Part shown: positions 21,772 through 31,960 of the stretch, piece after piece
Layout of the letters: the number at the start of each line of letters is the position of its first letter
How positions within the stretch are numbered: position 1 is the stretch's first letter
Origin: Hydractinia echinata
Taxonomy: Eukaryota > Cnidaria > Hydrozoa > Anthoathecata > Hydractiniidae
DNA length: 64,000 nucleotides
Assembly (NCBI GenBank): GCA_030067915.1
Contig: JASGCC010000125.1
Coordinates: forward strand, 434,001-498,000
Direction: 5' to 3'
Translations under genes and position numbers: made by a program
Notes under the pieces: generated by a model
What the model saw: only the letters and a program-made list of their open reading frames with translations
Database searches by the model: none
What the model was told of the DNA's origin: nothing

Positions 21772-24177
21772 CTATGTGCTAATTCTTTGGAGGTTAACAA
21801 GATGTCTCATTGTTGGTCTACCATGTGGACAGTTCCAAGGGTGATCAATCTCACTCATATGATTTATGAGGTTTTTCATGCTGCTAACATTCAACGCTGT
21901 TCCTACCATCACTGATGTGCGACATGCTCTACTAGCAAACATCCTTCTTATGTTTGAAGGTCGACACATTACACCAGGAGACTCTGTTAACATGAAAATT
22001 AACTCCTCAATGTCTGATGGACCAAATATCCAGTTCCGGCTAGCAGGTACTTTCATTAATTTTACTAATTGATCATTTTGATCATTTTCAGCAATGTTGA
22101 AATCAAAGCCGTTCTTTTGAAATATCTCAATGTTTTCCATAAGGACACCTTTATTTACCAAGGTTAATTCCATTTCTAGAGGTTGAATCAGCATTTGTCC
22201 TTTTAAACAGTGTTTTTGTTGCAATATCTCAAAATTGTACTTCTCATCTGTCGCATGTTGGTCCACAATAAATAAATCTTCTTGTAACTTTGTAATAATA
22301 AACCCCAAATTAAACTGGCCAATGATTTCCATTTTGCTAAACATATCTTTTGAAACTTGCTTACTGAGTTCATTTTCAGCTGCTCTGTTTTCATTAGGTG
22401 AAATTTTAGCACGGAAACAACTGATTTCTTGAACTTTGTCACTACTGCATTGCTTTCTTTGTATGTATTTACACATTTTTTTCCTCAATTTGTCCAAGTC
22501 GAAATTCACAGTAACAACTTCTCTTTTTCGTAACATATTAGAAGAATTGTGATCATAAACTGTAACCAATTCTTTATTATTATTACCATCATCACTTTGT
22601 TTGGAACTGGTTTGGCATGCCATATCAGTTTCAGTACCAGGCAATGCTGTTGTTAATACATCACCAGTGCGTGTCTCACTCACTATTTCCTCCTTAGTAA
22701 CAATATTTAAGTTGTTTAAGGATTCAGAAGTAGTGGGTATAAAAGAAGTATTCAAATTGCTTGAATCAGGATCAGGTGAAGGAGGACTGATAAAGGTCCT
22801 TTTCAGTGGTGTTCCATCATGGTTGGATACATCAAGTTTTCTTTTCTTTTCAGTGAATGTAAAAAACTTTGTCATGGTTTGTTGCTCAGGTGTTGCTTTT
22901 AAATCTGATTTACTGCTTTTATCAAATCTACAACGAAATCTTTCTAAAGGACTGGCTGTGCCAGTACTTAGTAGAGCACTTCGGGTTTCTTCTGTGACCA
23001 TGCGGTAGTTCTCATATTCAGGCACTGGGGATTTAACAGATTTGAAAATTGTATCTTCCACTGATGGTGATTGTATATTATAGAAGGTAGCAGAATTCTC
23101 AAACATGCTTTTTAAAGCGCTTTTTAAAAGTGCAAACAATACTTTTTCTTGATGAATTAATATCATCCTTTTGTTTGGTGTAACGTTGACATCAACAAAT
23201 TCTCTTTTCAAAGACACATCTAACATCACAAATGGATACTGATGATGGTTGAACATATGATATACTTCATTTATAATTCTTGAGAGTTTTGAAAAATCAC
23301 AGGGACGTTTATTAATGAAAAGAAATTGTCTGTCTGGTGAACTGCGGCCACAACCATGTCTAACTTCTGAAATGTACCCACTAATAACAAACTGGTTTTT
23401 AAAATCATCAAATGCTGCAGATGGAATATCAAATTCTTCTAATTCAGACGCATGTGCTTCATTTTGTTGAATAGGAATAATATTTTGTGCTTGCACTGGG
23501 CCAAATATGCTTGATATGATATCAATTATGTTATTCTTGCCATTAGTTGTAAGCAGTGTTTGTCGCTTCTTTGCTACAGTGTTATAGCAAATAAATCTAA
23601 CATCACATTTAATGAGACTATACGAATATAACACATGCATCATTTTTATAAATTCTTTTTTGTAGTTTCTTTGAAATTCCTTGTATCTCACAGGTAATGT
23701 AAAAAATATATTTGTCACTGCTACAGTTGTTCCAATAGCTCGAGCTACAGCAGTCTGTTTTGATAATCTACCATCATGATCAAACTCGAGCTTTGTCCCA
23801 ACAGTAGCATCCTGGTGCTTAGTTGTAATACAGATATTGCTTAAAGCTGATAATGAGCTGAGGGCTTCACCACGAAAACCAAAAGTGTCAACAAATATTA
23901 GATCATTAAATTCTTTCAGCTTAGATGTGTAATGCTTCAAAGCTAGTGCTTCAAAATCCTTCTGCTCAATACCGCATCCATTATCAGAAACTTCTATGAC
24001 CTCTTTTCCAAATTCTTTCAGTTTGATCTCAATGTTATCTGCACCAGCATCCAGTCCATTCTCAACTAATTCTTTTACTGCTGTTGCTAAATCCAAAACA
24101 ACTTGACCCGAACAAATTTGATGGACAGATTTTCGGTCAATGGCTTGTATGGCTGGTGAGTGAATGCCATTTTCCAT
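21772..24177 (-). CDS. PMS2: DNA mismatch repair endonuclease PMS2, single exon
   Basis: This 801-aa MutL homolog forms MutL-alpha with MLH1 and nicks the discontinuous strand in mismatch repair. The N-terminal GHKL ATPase is intact: IDRKSVHQICSGQVV, KELVENGLDAGA (E36 and N40 equivalent to human E41 and N45), DNGCGIEQ, TFGFRGEALSSL. After a variable Ser/Thr-rich linker comes the C-terminal dimerisation/endonuclease domain with the metal-binding motif DQHATDEKYNFE (DQHA-x2-E-x4-E) near residue 639, then ACRTSVMVGTALN and CPHGRPTMRHL. Human PMS2 is 862 aa. The start is the ATG at 24177; the frame extends upstream only through a GTG. No stop or frameshift is present. The complete absence of introns is unusual, as the vertebrate gene has about 15 exons. 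A strong pyrimidine tract and AG lie 5 nt before the ATG. Confidence 0.96.
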   Translation of the reverse strand: MENGIHSPAIQAIDRKSVHQICSGQVVLDLATAVKELVENGLDAGADNIEIKLKEFGKEVIEVSDNGCGIEQKDFEALALKHYTSKLKEFNDLIFVDTFGFRGEALSSLSALSNICITTKHQDATVGTKLEFDHDGRLSKQTAVARAIGTTVAVTNIFFTLPVRYKEFQRNYKKEFIKMMHVLYSYSLIKCDVRFICYNTVAKKRQTLLTTNGKNNIIDIISSIFGPVQAQNIIPIQQNEAHASELEEFDIPSAAFDDFKNQFVISGYISEVRHGCGRSSPDRQFLFINKRPCDFSKLSRIINEVYHMFNHHQYPFVMLDVSLKREFVDVNVTPNKRMILIHQEKVLFALLKSALKSMFENSATFYNIQSPSVEDTIFKSVKSPVPEYENYRMVTEETRSALLSTGTASPLERFRCRFDKSSKSDLKATPEQQTMTKFFTFTEKKRKLDVSNHDGTPLKRTFISPPSPDPDSSNLNTSFIPTTSESLNNLNIVTKEEIVSETRTGDVLTTALPGTETDMACQTSSKQSDDGNNNKELVTVYDHNSSNMLRKREVVTVNFDLDKLRKKMCKYIQRKQCSSDKVQEISCFRAKISPNENRAAENELSKQVSKDMFSKMEIIGQFNLGFIITKLQEDLFIVDQHATDEKYNFEILQQKHCLKGQMLIQPLEMELTLVNKGVLMENIEIFQKNGFDFNIAENDQNDQLVKLMKVPASRNWIFGPSDIEELIFMLTESPGVMCRPSNIRRMFASRACRTSVMVGTALNVSSMKNLINHMSEIDHPWNCPHGRPTMRHLVNLQRIST

Positions 24178-25856
24178 AGTCACTAGAATTAAGGCAAGAA
24201 AGTTAGAATGCAGAAGAGTATCAGGCTTGAATTCTCAAATATCGTACAGTAGTACATTGTTGATATACAGGCTTTCTGTCTAGGAAATTGGAGAATATAC
24301 TCTGAGCTATAAAAATTCACGGAATGTGTGATGGCAATAAAATTCCGCTGTATATCAACATCAATTATGTACAAACATGCTAACATTGAAAAAGTCAAAA
24401 TAAGCATAACAGAGGGGGTTATTACAACAAGCATATTGGGGTGTTTCTTTCTGTAGCGAAAATATAAGCAAAACAAGCACAAATCTTTTTAAAAAGCATG
24501 GCTTACTAAACAATCAGTTGTAGTCTTTCACAATATTAAAAATTAGAATAAGCATAACATTGGACAGGCTATCAAATTTGACAGTAGCTATAGCAAGTTC
24601 ATTTAGATTGTCGCACAATTTTATGAATCCACCAAATCTAGTTGGATTCTTATGATTCTTGCGAATCCAGTTTAGATTCTTATAATTTCAGGCCATGTCT
24701 TGAATAAAACTATGCCAGAGCTACAAAAAGCACCCGCTAAAAAAATTACGAGTGCTATGGTGTGCGAAAAATCGCACTCATAAGCAAAATTTACTAGTGC
24801 AATGTGAATATTTGCAAGTGTGATTCACACTTCACTATTTTTTGTTTACCAGAACGTTATGTTTTTTAAGCTGCATAACACCCCTAAAATTAGATTGTTT
24901 TGCGTCGGCAATAAAAATGCCGACGTGAGATACATTTCAGCTGATTTGGAAATGGAGTACAAGTCCCATTGACCTACCTTCCCGATGGTGTACTTCGTTA
25001 AGTTAATAGTTCACTGCTAACTGGCTTTCTATGTTTCGAGATGAACTCATTAGGAAGTACGTTGAGCACGTGCTATTTACGAACTGAAGGTCAGGGCATC
25101 ATTAGGTTGTATATCGCAGAAGTCGCCGGTGACATGCGTCGAAAATGCTTATCACGGGCACAGTTCAACATGAAGCATAACTGTACAGGAGACTCAATTG
25201 ATAGAGTCTTCGCAGAACATCTCTCCTCACAAAACCGAGGGCAGGGCTGACTTATTGCCTGCTCTGTCTTGTTGGAGAGAGAACTTCCGGACTTCTTTTT
25301 AATACGATATACTTTTGTGCACTCTCATTGTGTATGAACAAAATTTTGTTTTATTAAACAACTTTTTTTAGTATTTATTTTTGGCCTGATATTCACGTCA
25401 TACTCTCCTTGTGTACAAACAATTATTTGTTTAAAAACAGTTTCTTTCGTTTTTATATTTGTGGGCCACCAGAAGGTATTTTAATCTTTAGCTACCTGGT
25501 GGTGAAAGTACAAAAATACATTTCAATTATTGCGCAACACCTTTTTTCCTGCTGTTCAAAAAAAGTTAAAAAGATAATGTTCTTTTCTAGTAAAAATAAA
25601 ATATTACAAGGTCTTTTTCTAACAAAAAACAATGAAAAGATGAGAACTAAAAAGATATGAAAATCACTTCTAATAAATAACTGATCCACGTGGGAATACT
25701 CAAAATATAATATTCATACAGAAATACATTGCATCATACATTGCAACCATTATATAAGCCACGGGAATATTGTACGCATAAAATCCTTAAACATATTGAG
25801 TAAATCCAGTAAAAAGACCTTACAAAACCCTACAAAAAAAAGTGAAAATAAAATAC

Positions 25857-28600
25857 TCAAATATCACTGTCACTGTCTGTATCGCTATCAACTGTCCAAA
25901 GGCTCATAGGAGTATTTTCATTGTCTTCAGACGTGCTACCATCGCTTGGGAAACCTTCATCCTCTTCTTCCGTTGTCTGATCGTCTTCACTGTCTTCACT
26001 ATCTCTGTCTGAAATGTTCATAACTTCTAGGCGGGGAGCTTTCACTGGAATTTTTTCTTCTGTTCTTTTTGTCCTCCTCTTATGAAGGAAAACAGCGACG
26101 GATATCCAAGAAAAAAGATCGTCGAAAAAGAAACCTCACAGGTTATACTGGGTGATTTAACTTTGACTATAGATCAGGTGAGGCTAAACGCATGCGAAGT
26201 GAAAAAGGATGTTTTGATCGAACTCAAGGAACTTCTATTGGCAAGATTCAACGATATCAACATTGATATATTTTCTGCGATGGAGTGGTTCGATCACAAG
26301 AACTGGCTGCCAGATCGGGATTACGCAGTTAATGACTTGCTCTTGGTAGCTGACCATTTTTCAAAGCCCCTCCTAGCCGCTGGTTTCAAGCGTGACCGTG
26401 TTATTGTTGAGTGGAAGGCATTTAAAAATCATGTTAATGCTCGTTACATGACATGTGATTTTCGAGTGATGTGGAGAAAAATTTTCGCACTCAAGAAAAA
26501 TGAATTCAAGAACATCTGCCTTCTTGCTGAGATTGTTATCGCACTGTCGGGGTCTAATTCTACGGTGGAACGAGCATTTAGTTGTCTTACCATGATGCTT
26601 TCTGATAAACGTCTCTCAATGAACCACACTACAATGGAGAAATTACTTACCATCTGCATTAATGATAAACTTTTCACCAACGAGGAAAGGGAAGAAATTA
26701 TCAATGACACTAGCTTTGATGAAACTGGCTACAACATCACCATCAATCAAAGGGAACGAAGCAAGGTGACTTGTTAGGTTTTCCTCCTCTTGGCCATCAC
26801 ATGCAATGGTGTCTTCCATGTTGGCTACAGTTTCTTTAATGATAGAATCCAACTCAAATGGGTACAAACCCTCTCCTTCAAATATCTTGGATGCTGGAGT
26901 GATCAATTCCAATACATCAAGGTAAACACAAGTCAAACAAAGATATCGGTAAGAGTTCATCTTTCTTTGAATTCCTGTTATTTTTGCTTTAGTATCAGCT
27001 TTTGTTTTCTCGTCAGCAATAACATTGTCGAAAGTGGTTATGATAGCTGGCCACACTGCCAACAATCGTTTGAATGCTGTTCTCCGGTGACCAACGAATC
27101 TAGTTCCAGTGAGTTTGGAGAGTGTGTAATGTTGGATATCTAGTACACCACAGGCAGCTTTAATTCCGCTTTTAATTTTGCCAGAGTTTTTCATTAAACT
27201 AAATATCATCTGATATAAGTCATCAATATCAGTCAAGGCCGTGTTTTTACATGCCTCCTTCACAGCTAGCTCGATTCTGTGATTGGCGCAGTGAATCTTT
27301 ACTAGCCATTCTCTCCCATCATTTATAACTCTGGTAACGAGGCCAGTACGGCAACCAGTGTTCACACTGGCTCCGTCCGTGGTCATTCCAATCAATTTTG
27401 TAGTATAGTCCTCAAGAGGAACATTTCCTTGATCGCTGTAAATGTGGTCTATGCCATCCTTCAGTGATTGTGCATCAGATCCACCCCAATCTTCCATATT
27501 GAGCAGTGACGAGACGTAATATGCAGGAGCTCCTGAAATATAATAATTTTTGTCAGCTTATATATTCCTGTAATAACTTGTAGTAACTGTATTAGTAACA
27601 AATGTTTTTGTTTGAGAACACAATGATGACTATCGCTACAAAAGAAAGGGATCCTATCGAAAATATAACCTACCGTCTTTGTTAGCTCGAGTTAAGACCA
27701 TTTCCTTGTCACTGCCTGTTTTGCGTGCTTGAGATCCATCAGACAGTATGGACATGAAATTTTCTCTTCGGATTAATTCTGCACACATTTTGATGACACA
27801 AGCGTAAATACAATCTATCAACTGTCTCGCTGTTTTCGAATTATCGTGTCCTATGTATCACAAATCAGAAGTCTGGTAACAAAGTTTTGAAATTAAAAAC
27901 AAATGTATTTCATGTAGAATATAGAAACTCAGATATAAAAAAATTCAAACCGTAATATGAAAAAAAAAATATTATACAGGCTCCACAGGTTGAATTTACA
28001 ATAAATAAGATTTCATACCTGTGACCAAACGAACTCCGTTTATTTGCAGAACTTTAACAAAAGTTTTGAATTGTGTGACAGGTATAGTGGGGTGTAAGCA
28101 CATTTCGTAGGCTGTTCATTCGAGCTTTTCATATGCAAGTTTGCTGGCTTCGTTTGTCATGTGATCTACACGTTTCTGCTTTAACGCACCACTGTCCCTA
28201 ACTGCAACTGTTCGTTCTTCGGGAGGTTTCATACGGTCTTTTTCCAAAGCAATCTGGTGACCTTGACTTTTATCAATATGTCTGAACAACTAAATGAAAT
28301 ATACATAGTTTTGTAAAAAGTACCGGGAATGAGGTTGATAAAAATTATAGAATAAACTTTGTTATCTCTTACTTGATACTTGGACACAACACTTGTACCA
28401 TTGATGAAAGACGCGGCGCTCGCTTTTACTGATCCTTTCAATTTAGAGAGAATTTCATCTTTGTATTTTGCACATAATTTGCACCACATAAAAGTTACGT
28501 ATGTCTTATTATTTATTTCTTCTGTTTTATGTCCTATAACTTCTTCTTGTCCATATGATTTAAATGTTGAAAGTTCAACTCGCTTTATCTTTACTTCCAT
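25857..28600 (-). pseudogene. hAT transposase gene, exons on the minus strand
   Basis: Exons are about 28600-28373, 28289-28019, 27850-27674 and 27532-26780, plus an acidic tail at about 26085-25857. Exon 1 encodes a BED-like zinc finger start (TFMWCKLCAKYKDE). Exon 3 carries a catalytic-type Asp in LSDGSQARKTGSD, and exon 4 a second in GMTTDGASVNTG followed by HCANHRIELAVKEA. These are typical of hAT-like transposases related to domesticated ZBED/ZNF862-type proteins. One in-frame stop lies in exon 2 (28116-28118). The C-terminal dimerisation segment that should join exon 4 to the tail is present but reversed (26085-26777 plus), so no intact transposase can be read. Confidence 0.83.
26085..26777 (+). 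pseudogene. Inverted C-terminal segment of the hAT transposase
   Basis: This plus-strand open frame of about 230 codons encodes the hAT C-terminal dimerisation domain (NSTVERAFSCLTMMLSDKR, then a helical end), preceded by a helical linker. It sits exactly between the minus-strand catalytic exon, which ends near 26780, and the minus-strand acidic tail, which starts near 26085. Flipping it would restore a normal order of domains. It has no stop codons, so the inversion seems young relative to other decay. Both breakpoints fall beside an AGGAGGA-type sequence. Confidence 0.8.
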
Positions 28601-29023
28601 GATAATTCAACATCGGAATGAAGTTGTTTTTTTTTCGAATACAAACATTTTATCATATAGAACAGGTGATATTCGAAATACGTCACAAGGGATTACTGTA
28701 GAACAACTCAGTCATTGTTTCAAAATAAAATGTAGCAAGTGAGTGGGATCAATGTGAAAAGAAAAAAAGCATGTGAGCACTTGTTTTTTTAAATAAAGAT
28801 CAATTATCAAAGTGAGTATAAAAACATGAAGAAAATATCTTTGAAACAAAATCAATCACGAAGAAATGAATAATACGTAATCAGCGTAATAGCCTTTTTC
28901 ATCACTCTATAATATTTTAGAAAACGAAAAAATTCACGAGTGCGATAAAAAGCACTCATAATTTTTTTTACGAGTGTGCGGGCGAGTGCGCGTGCGATCG
29001 CACTCGTCTCAAGGAATGGCCTG

Positions 29024-31780
29024 TAATTTGCAAATACAATTTTATAGTTCCTTTTTTGAGTATTGTTAAATAATATGAAAACTCTGTACTTTCTTTTAGG
29101 TAAGTGGAAGATCATCACAGTCCAAACTCCCCCTCAAGAAATGTTCCAATTTAATATTTTGCTTTGATATTGGAGGAAAAGTACCAAATGTACATGTGGC
29201 ACTATACCTAATGGAAATACCCTTTGGATACAGGGCTCTGGGAGAGACGTAGTAAACATATCATCGAGACGAGACACCATTTATTTATATCAACTTTTTG
29301 AAAAGATGATAATAAAAAAATCACACAAAAAACACATAAAACAAATCACGTTAACTAGGAGTTACATATTTACAGTATTGTCTCTTCACCATGGCACGTG
29401 TATATTTCAAAAGATCACTACTAACGTGATAAATAATTTATGATAAATTAAGAACATGTCAGTTAAAAACAAACACATATTTCTAAAACGAAGTTTGTTT
29501 GTTTCGAATATTAACACTAAGGAACAAAATTTTTAACCCTGGGATCAAGAAGGTTTTTATTTGCATGTATTTTTCCCATACGGTGGTCTATTTAACAACA
29601 GTCTTGCAATATCACATTTCAATTAGCCTATTTTTGTCAACAACAAGGTCGTCCTTAATTAATTGTTGGTTTGCCGTATTCTGAATCATCGTTTTGTTGC
29701 AGGGTCGGCGGTCGGCAGATTATTTTTTACCTTTTTGTCAGACAAAAAAAATATGATTTTAATGTCTACTCTGGTCTTCTCGTGAGCCTCGTTATTACGC
29801 TGGGTCTATTTTTTGTACCTCCGGGACATGCACATTACACAGGCCTATCAATAAGAAAATAACACCATAGCAATAAATCGCTCCCCCAAGGTTACAATAA
29901 TTTAAACCGGGCGAGCAATCTGAATAAATAGAATAAGTTTATAAACACATATTTTATCACAAAGTCTTTTTTATCTATTTTATTTTATCTTTTTTTATAT
30001 ATTTTGGTTCTTTTATACTGTAAATAATAAGAAAGGGAACATTAATTTCCATGTGAGATGAATTAATATTGCTCAGCCAGAAAAATTTTTTTTGGAATTG
30101 GGGGAGCAATTAATGGCTCAGCTGGTTTCTCACAAGCCTTTGCGTGAGCAATTGCTCTCCCCTTATTGATAGGCCTGTTCATCGCTACACTTCAGAACTG
30201 CTGTTTGTTGTCGTTCTTAGTCCTGATACATATAAACGAATATGGTAGCCGATTTAAGTGCGCTATCGCGGCATAATCTGTTGTTTTGATTATTCATTTG
30301 CCTACTGTAGCAATTTTTTTGCTATATTTTTATTTAACTATTCTTATACTTTATGGAAAAATAATTTGAGTCGGTAGTTTAACTGTTTTTGGGTCGCAAA
30401 TCGACGAAATACTGGGAAAATAAAAGAATGTTGAAAAATCCCGACCCAAACTTTTTGTGGTTGGCGAGAAATTGCGAAGGTCGGTCGGAAAACGGCAAAC
30501 GAAAATTTTTTTAAGGACGGCCCAAGGAGAAAAACATGCAATAATCATAACAGAGGAGGGTGTTACGACTAGCATATTCTGGCTTGCTTCTTATATAATA
30601 TAAGAAGCTTGCGAAAGTCTTGCAATATTACATTTTATCTTGCGTATTTTTACCATCATCATTATATAATAATCATAATGAAAGAGGGTGTTACAACAAT
30701 AATAATATGTCTTGTTTTTCACTTGTTATTATAGGTAACTATTTTAGCAAAAAATAATCTCACTATTTAGCTACAATTCAGGCAGTTTATTTTTGTTATA
30801 AATCAGAGTAATAAAATTAAATTTTGCACGAGCGATATTGCATTTTACATGTGCGACTAAGACCTGAAAACCTCACGCCCAATTCGGTTCTAGGCTTGTG
30901 ATTCACATTTTCTTCAAACTTTTGTGAATGAAACATTGACTAGGCATGGCGAAAGAAAAAAAATTCAACATAATTTTTCTCTGCAGGAAAGAACACCATT
31001 GAAAACTAGGCATAGTGAAAAAAAGTCTCAACGTAATTCTTAGTATAAACTCCCCTGTGAGTACATTTCAACATAATATACTTTGAAGTAACTAAATTTC
31101 ACGGATGGGTGGGCTCATTTTTATTTTTTGCGGGAATTGAATTCTGGGGATGACCTAAATTATTTGTTTTGTGGGAATTAAGTTTAAGGAAAAGTTATTA
31201 AACTTGCGAATCCCAAAATATAGTTTCCACAAAATTTCTTTTTTATTTGAGAACAATAACAACTTTGCCACCAGGGCAAACTGTTGTACATAAGCTGGCC
31301 AATCCTGATAATGTTGCCCTGGTTATGTATTTTCTGCCCTGTTTATAAACGGGGCAAGCTGTCGTACATAATCCAGGCAGCGTTCATAATCCGGGCAGAA
31401 CAGAAACGGGGGAGATGGTACACTATATAGGTTGTTGGATGTTCCAGGGAGTTGTCTAGCAGAGCTAGGACTCTCCATCTAAGTCATGTCCCCTCCTGGA
31501 TATAATAGACAGGGTATATCCCTTGATATTTGTGAGGCTAGCCATGTATAATATAAAATATGCACATCTTCTCTAATCCAAAATTGGACGCTATAGCTAA
31601 CTAGTTATCTAAAAGAATTAAAGCCTTATTTAAAAAACGAACACTTTAGGATTGTAGCTGGATGGCTTCTTGGTCTGACCAGCCGATTTTCTGAGCTAGT
31701 GGATTCAAAAGTTAACTAAATTCGGCGCGCAGTCTGTTCCATTGCGATTAAATTTTTCCAACACGGGAAAACGGCAACAA
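29024..31780. other. Gene-free, transposon-fragment-rich region
   Basis: No coding exon is recognised. It holds a hAT-like MITE (29840-30177), two copies of a short dispersed repeat (30541-30595 and 30667-30712, related to 24399-24455) and a degenerate GGGCAA/TGTACATAA repeat pair at about 31270-31400. Confidence 0.5.
29840..30177. mobile_element. 338-bp hAT-like MITE
   Basis: Perfect 16-bp terminal inverted repeats CAGGCCTATCAATAAG bound the element. The CAGGCC start resembles the hAT terminus at 24689. Inner GAGCAAT/GCTCCCCC blocks extend the foldback. I could not see a clear target-site duplication. Confidence 0.75.
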
Positions 31781-31784
31781 CGCC

Positions 31785-31960
31785 ATTTAACACTAGGTCA
31801 ACTGTACCCGACAATGACGTATACTTGAACCTCAACTATACCCGACCTTGTCGTAAACTTCGCCCCGACGACAGCTCAACTGCATCCGACACACGACGTT
31901 TAACATCAGAAAGCACTTTATCAACGTCGTTTGTTAATACATACTGATACCTAGTGTAAT
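31785..31960 (-). repeat. Flank module D, inverted copy
   Basis: This is the reverse complement of 39830-40010 and 43362-43535 (motifs CGACGTTGATAAAGTGC, GACAGCTCAACTGCATCCGA and the GTACCCGAC family). It always borders the 30-bp satellite and ends at the same place, near TTTAACACTAG, which suggests a mobile-element terminus. Confidence 0.7.

Larger units (their letters stand above)
24689..29023 (-). mobile_element. hAT-type DNA transposon, 4.3 kb
   Basis: The ends are inverted repeats CAGGCCATGTCTTGA (24689) and, on the complement, CAGGCCATTCCTTGA (ending 29023), 13 of 15 matching. A 6-bp direct repeat TAATTT abuts both ends and is a likely target-site duplication; some hAT groups make 5-6 bp rather than 8 bp duplications. 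Subterminal ACGAGTGC/GCACTCGT motifs recur near both ends. It encodes a split, inverted transposase gene on the minus strand. About 1.1 kb between 24720 and 25857 is noncoding, with a GC-richer stretch at 24890-25260 that I cannot identify. Confidence 0.78.

Noticed and set aside
24890..25260. GC-richer block considered as a structural RNA gene (RNase P/MRP, U3 or snRNA)
   Set aside because: I found none of the conserved boxes of those RNAs. It lies inside the hAT element and is probably its noncoding interior.
26790..27143. Plus-strand open frame of 117 codons
   Set aside because: It is antisense to the hAT catalytic exon, which has clear transposase motifs.
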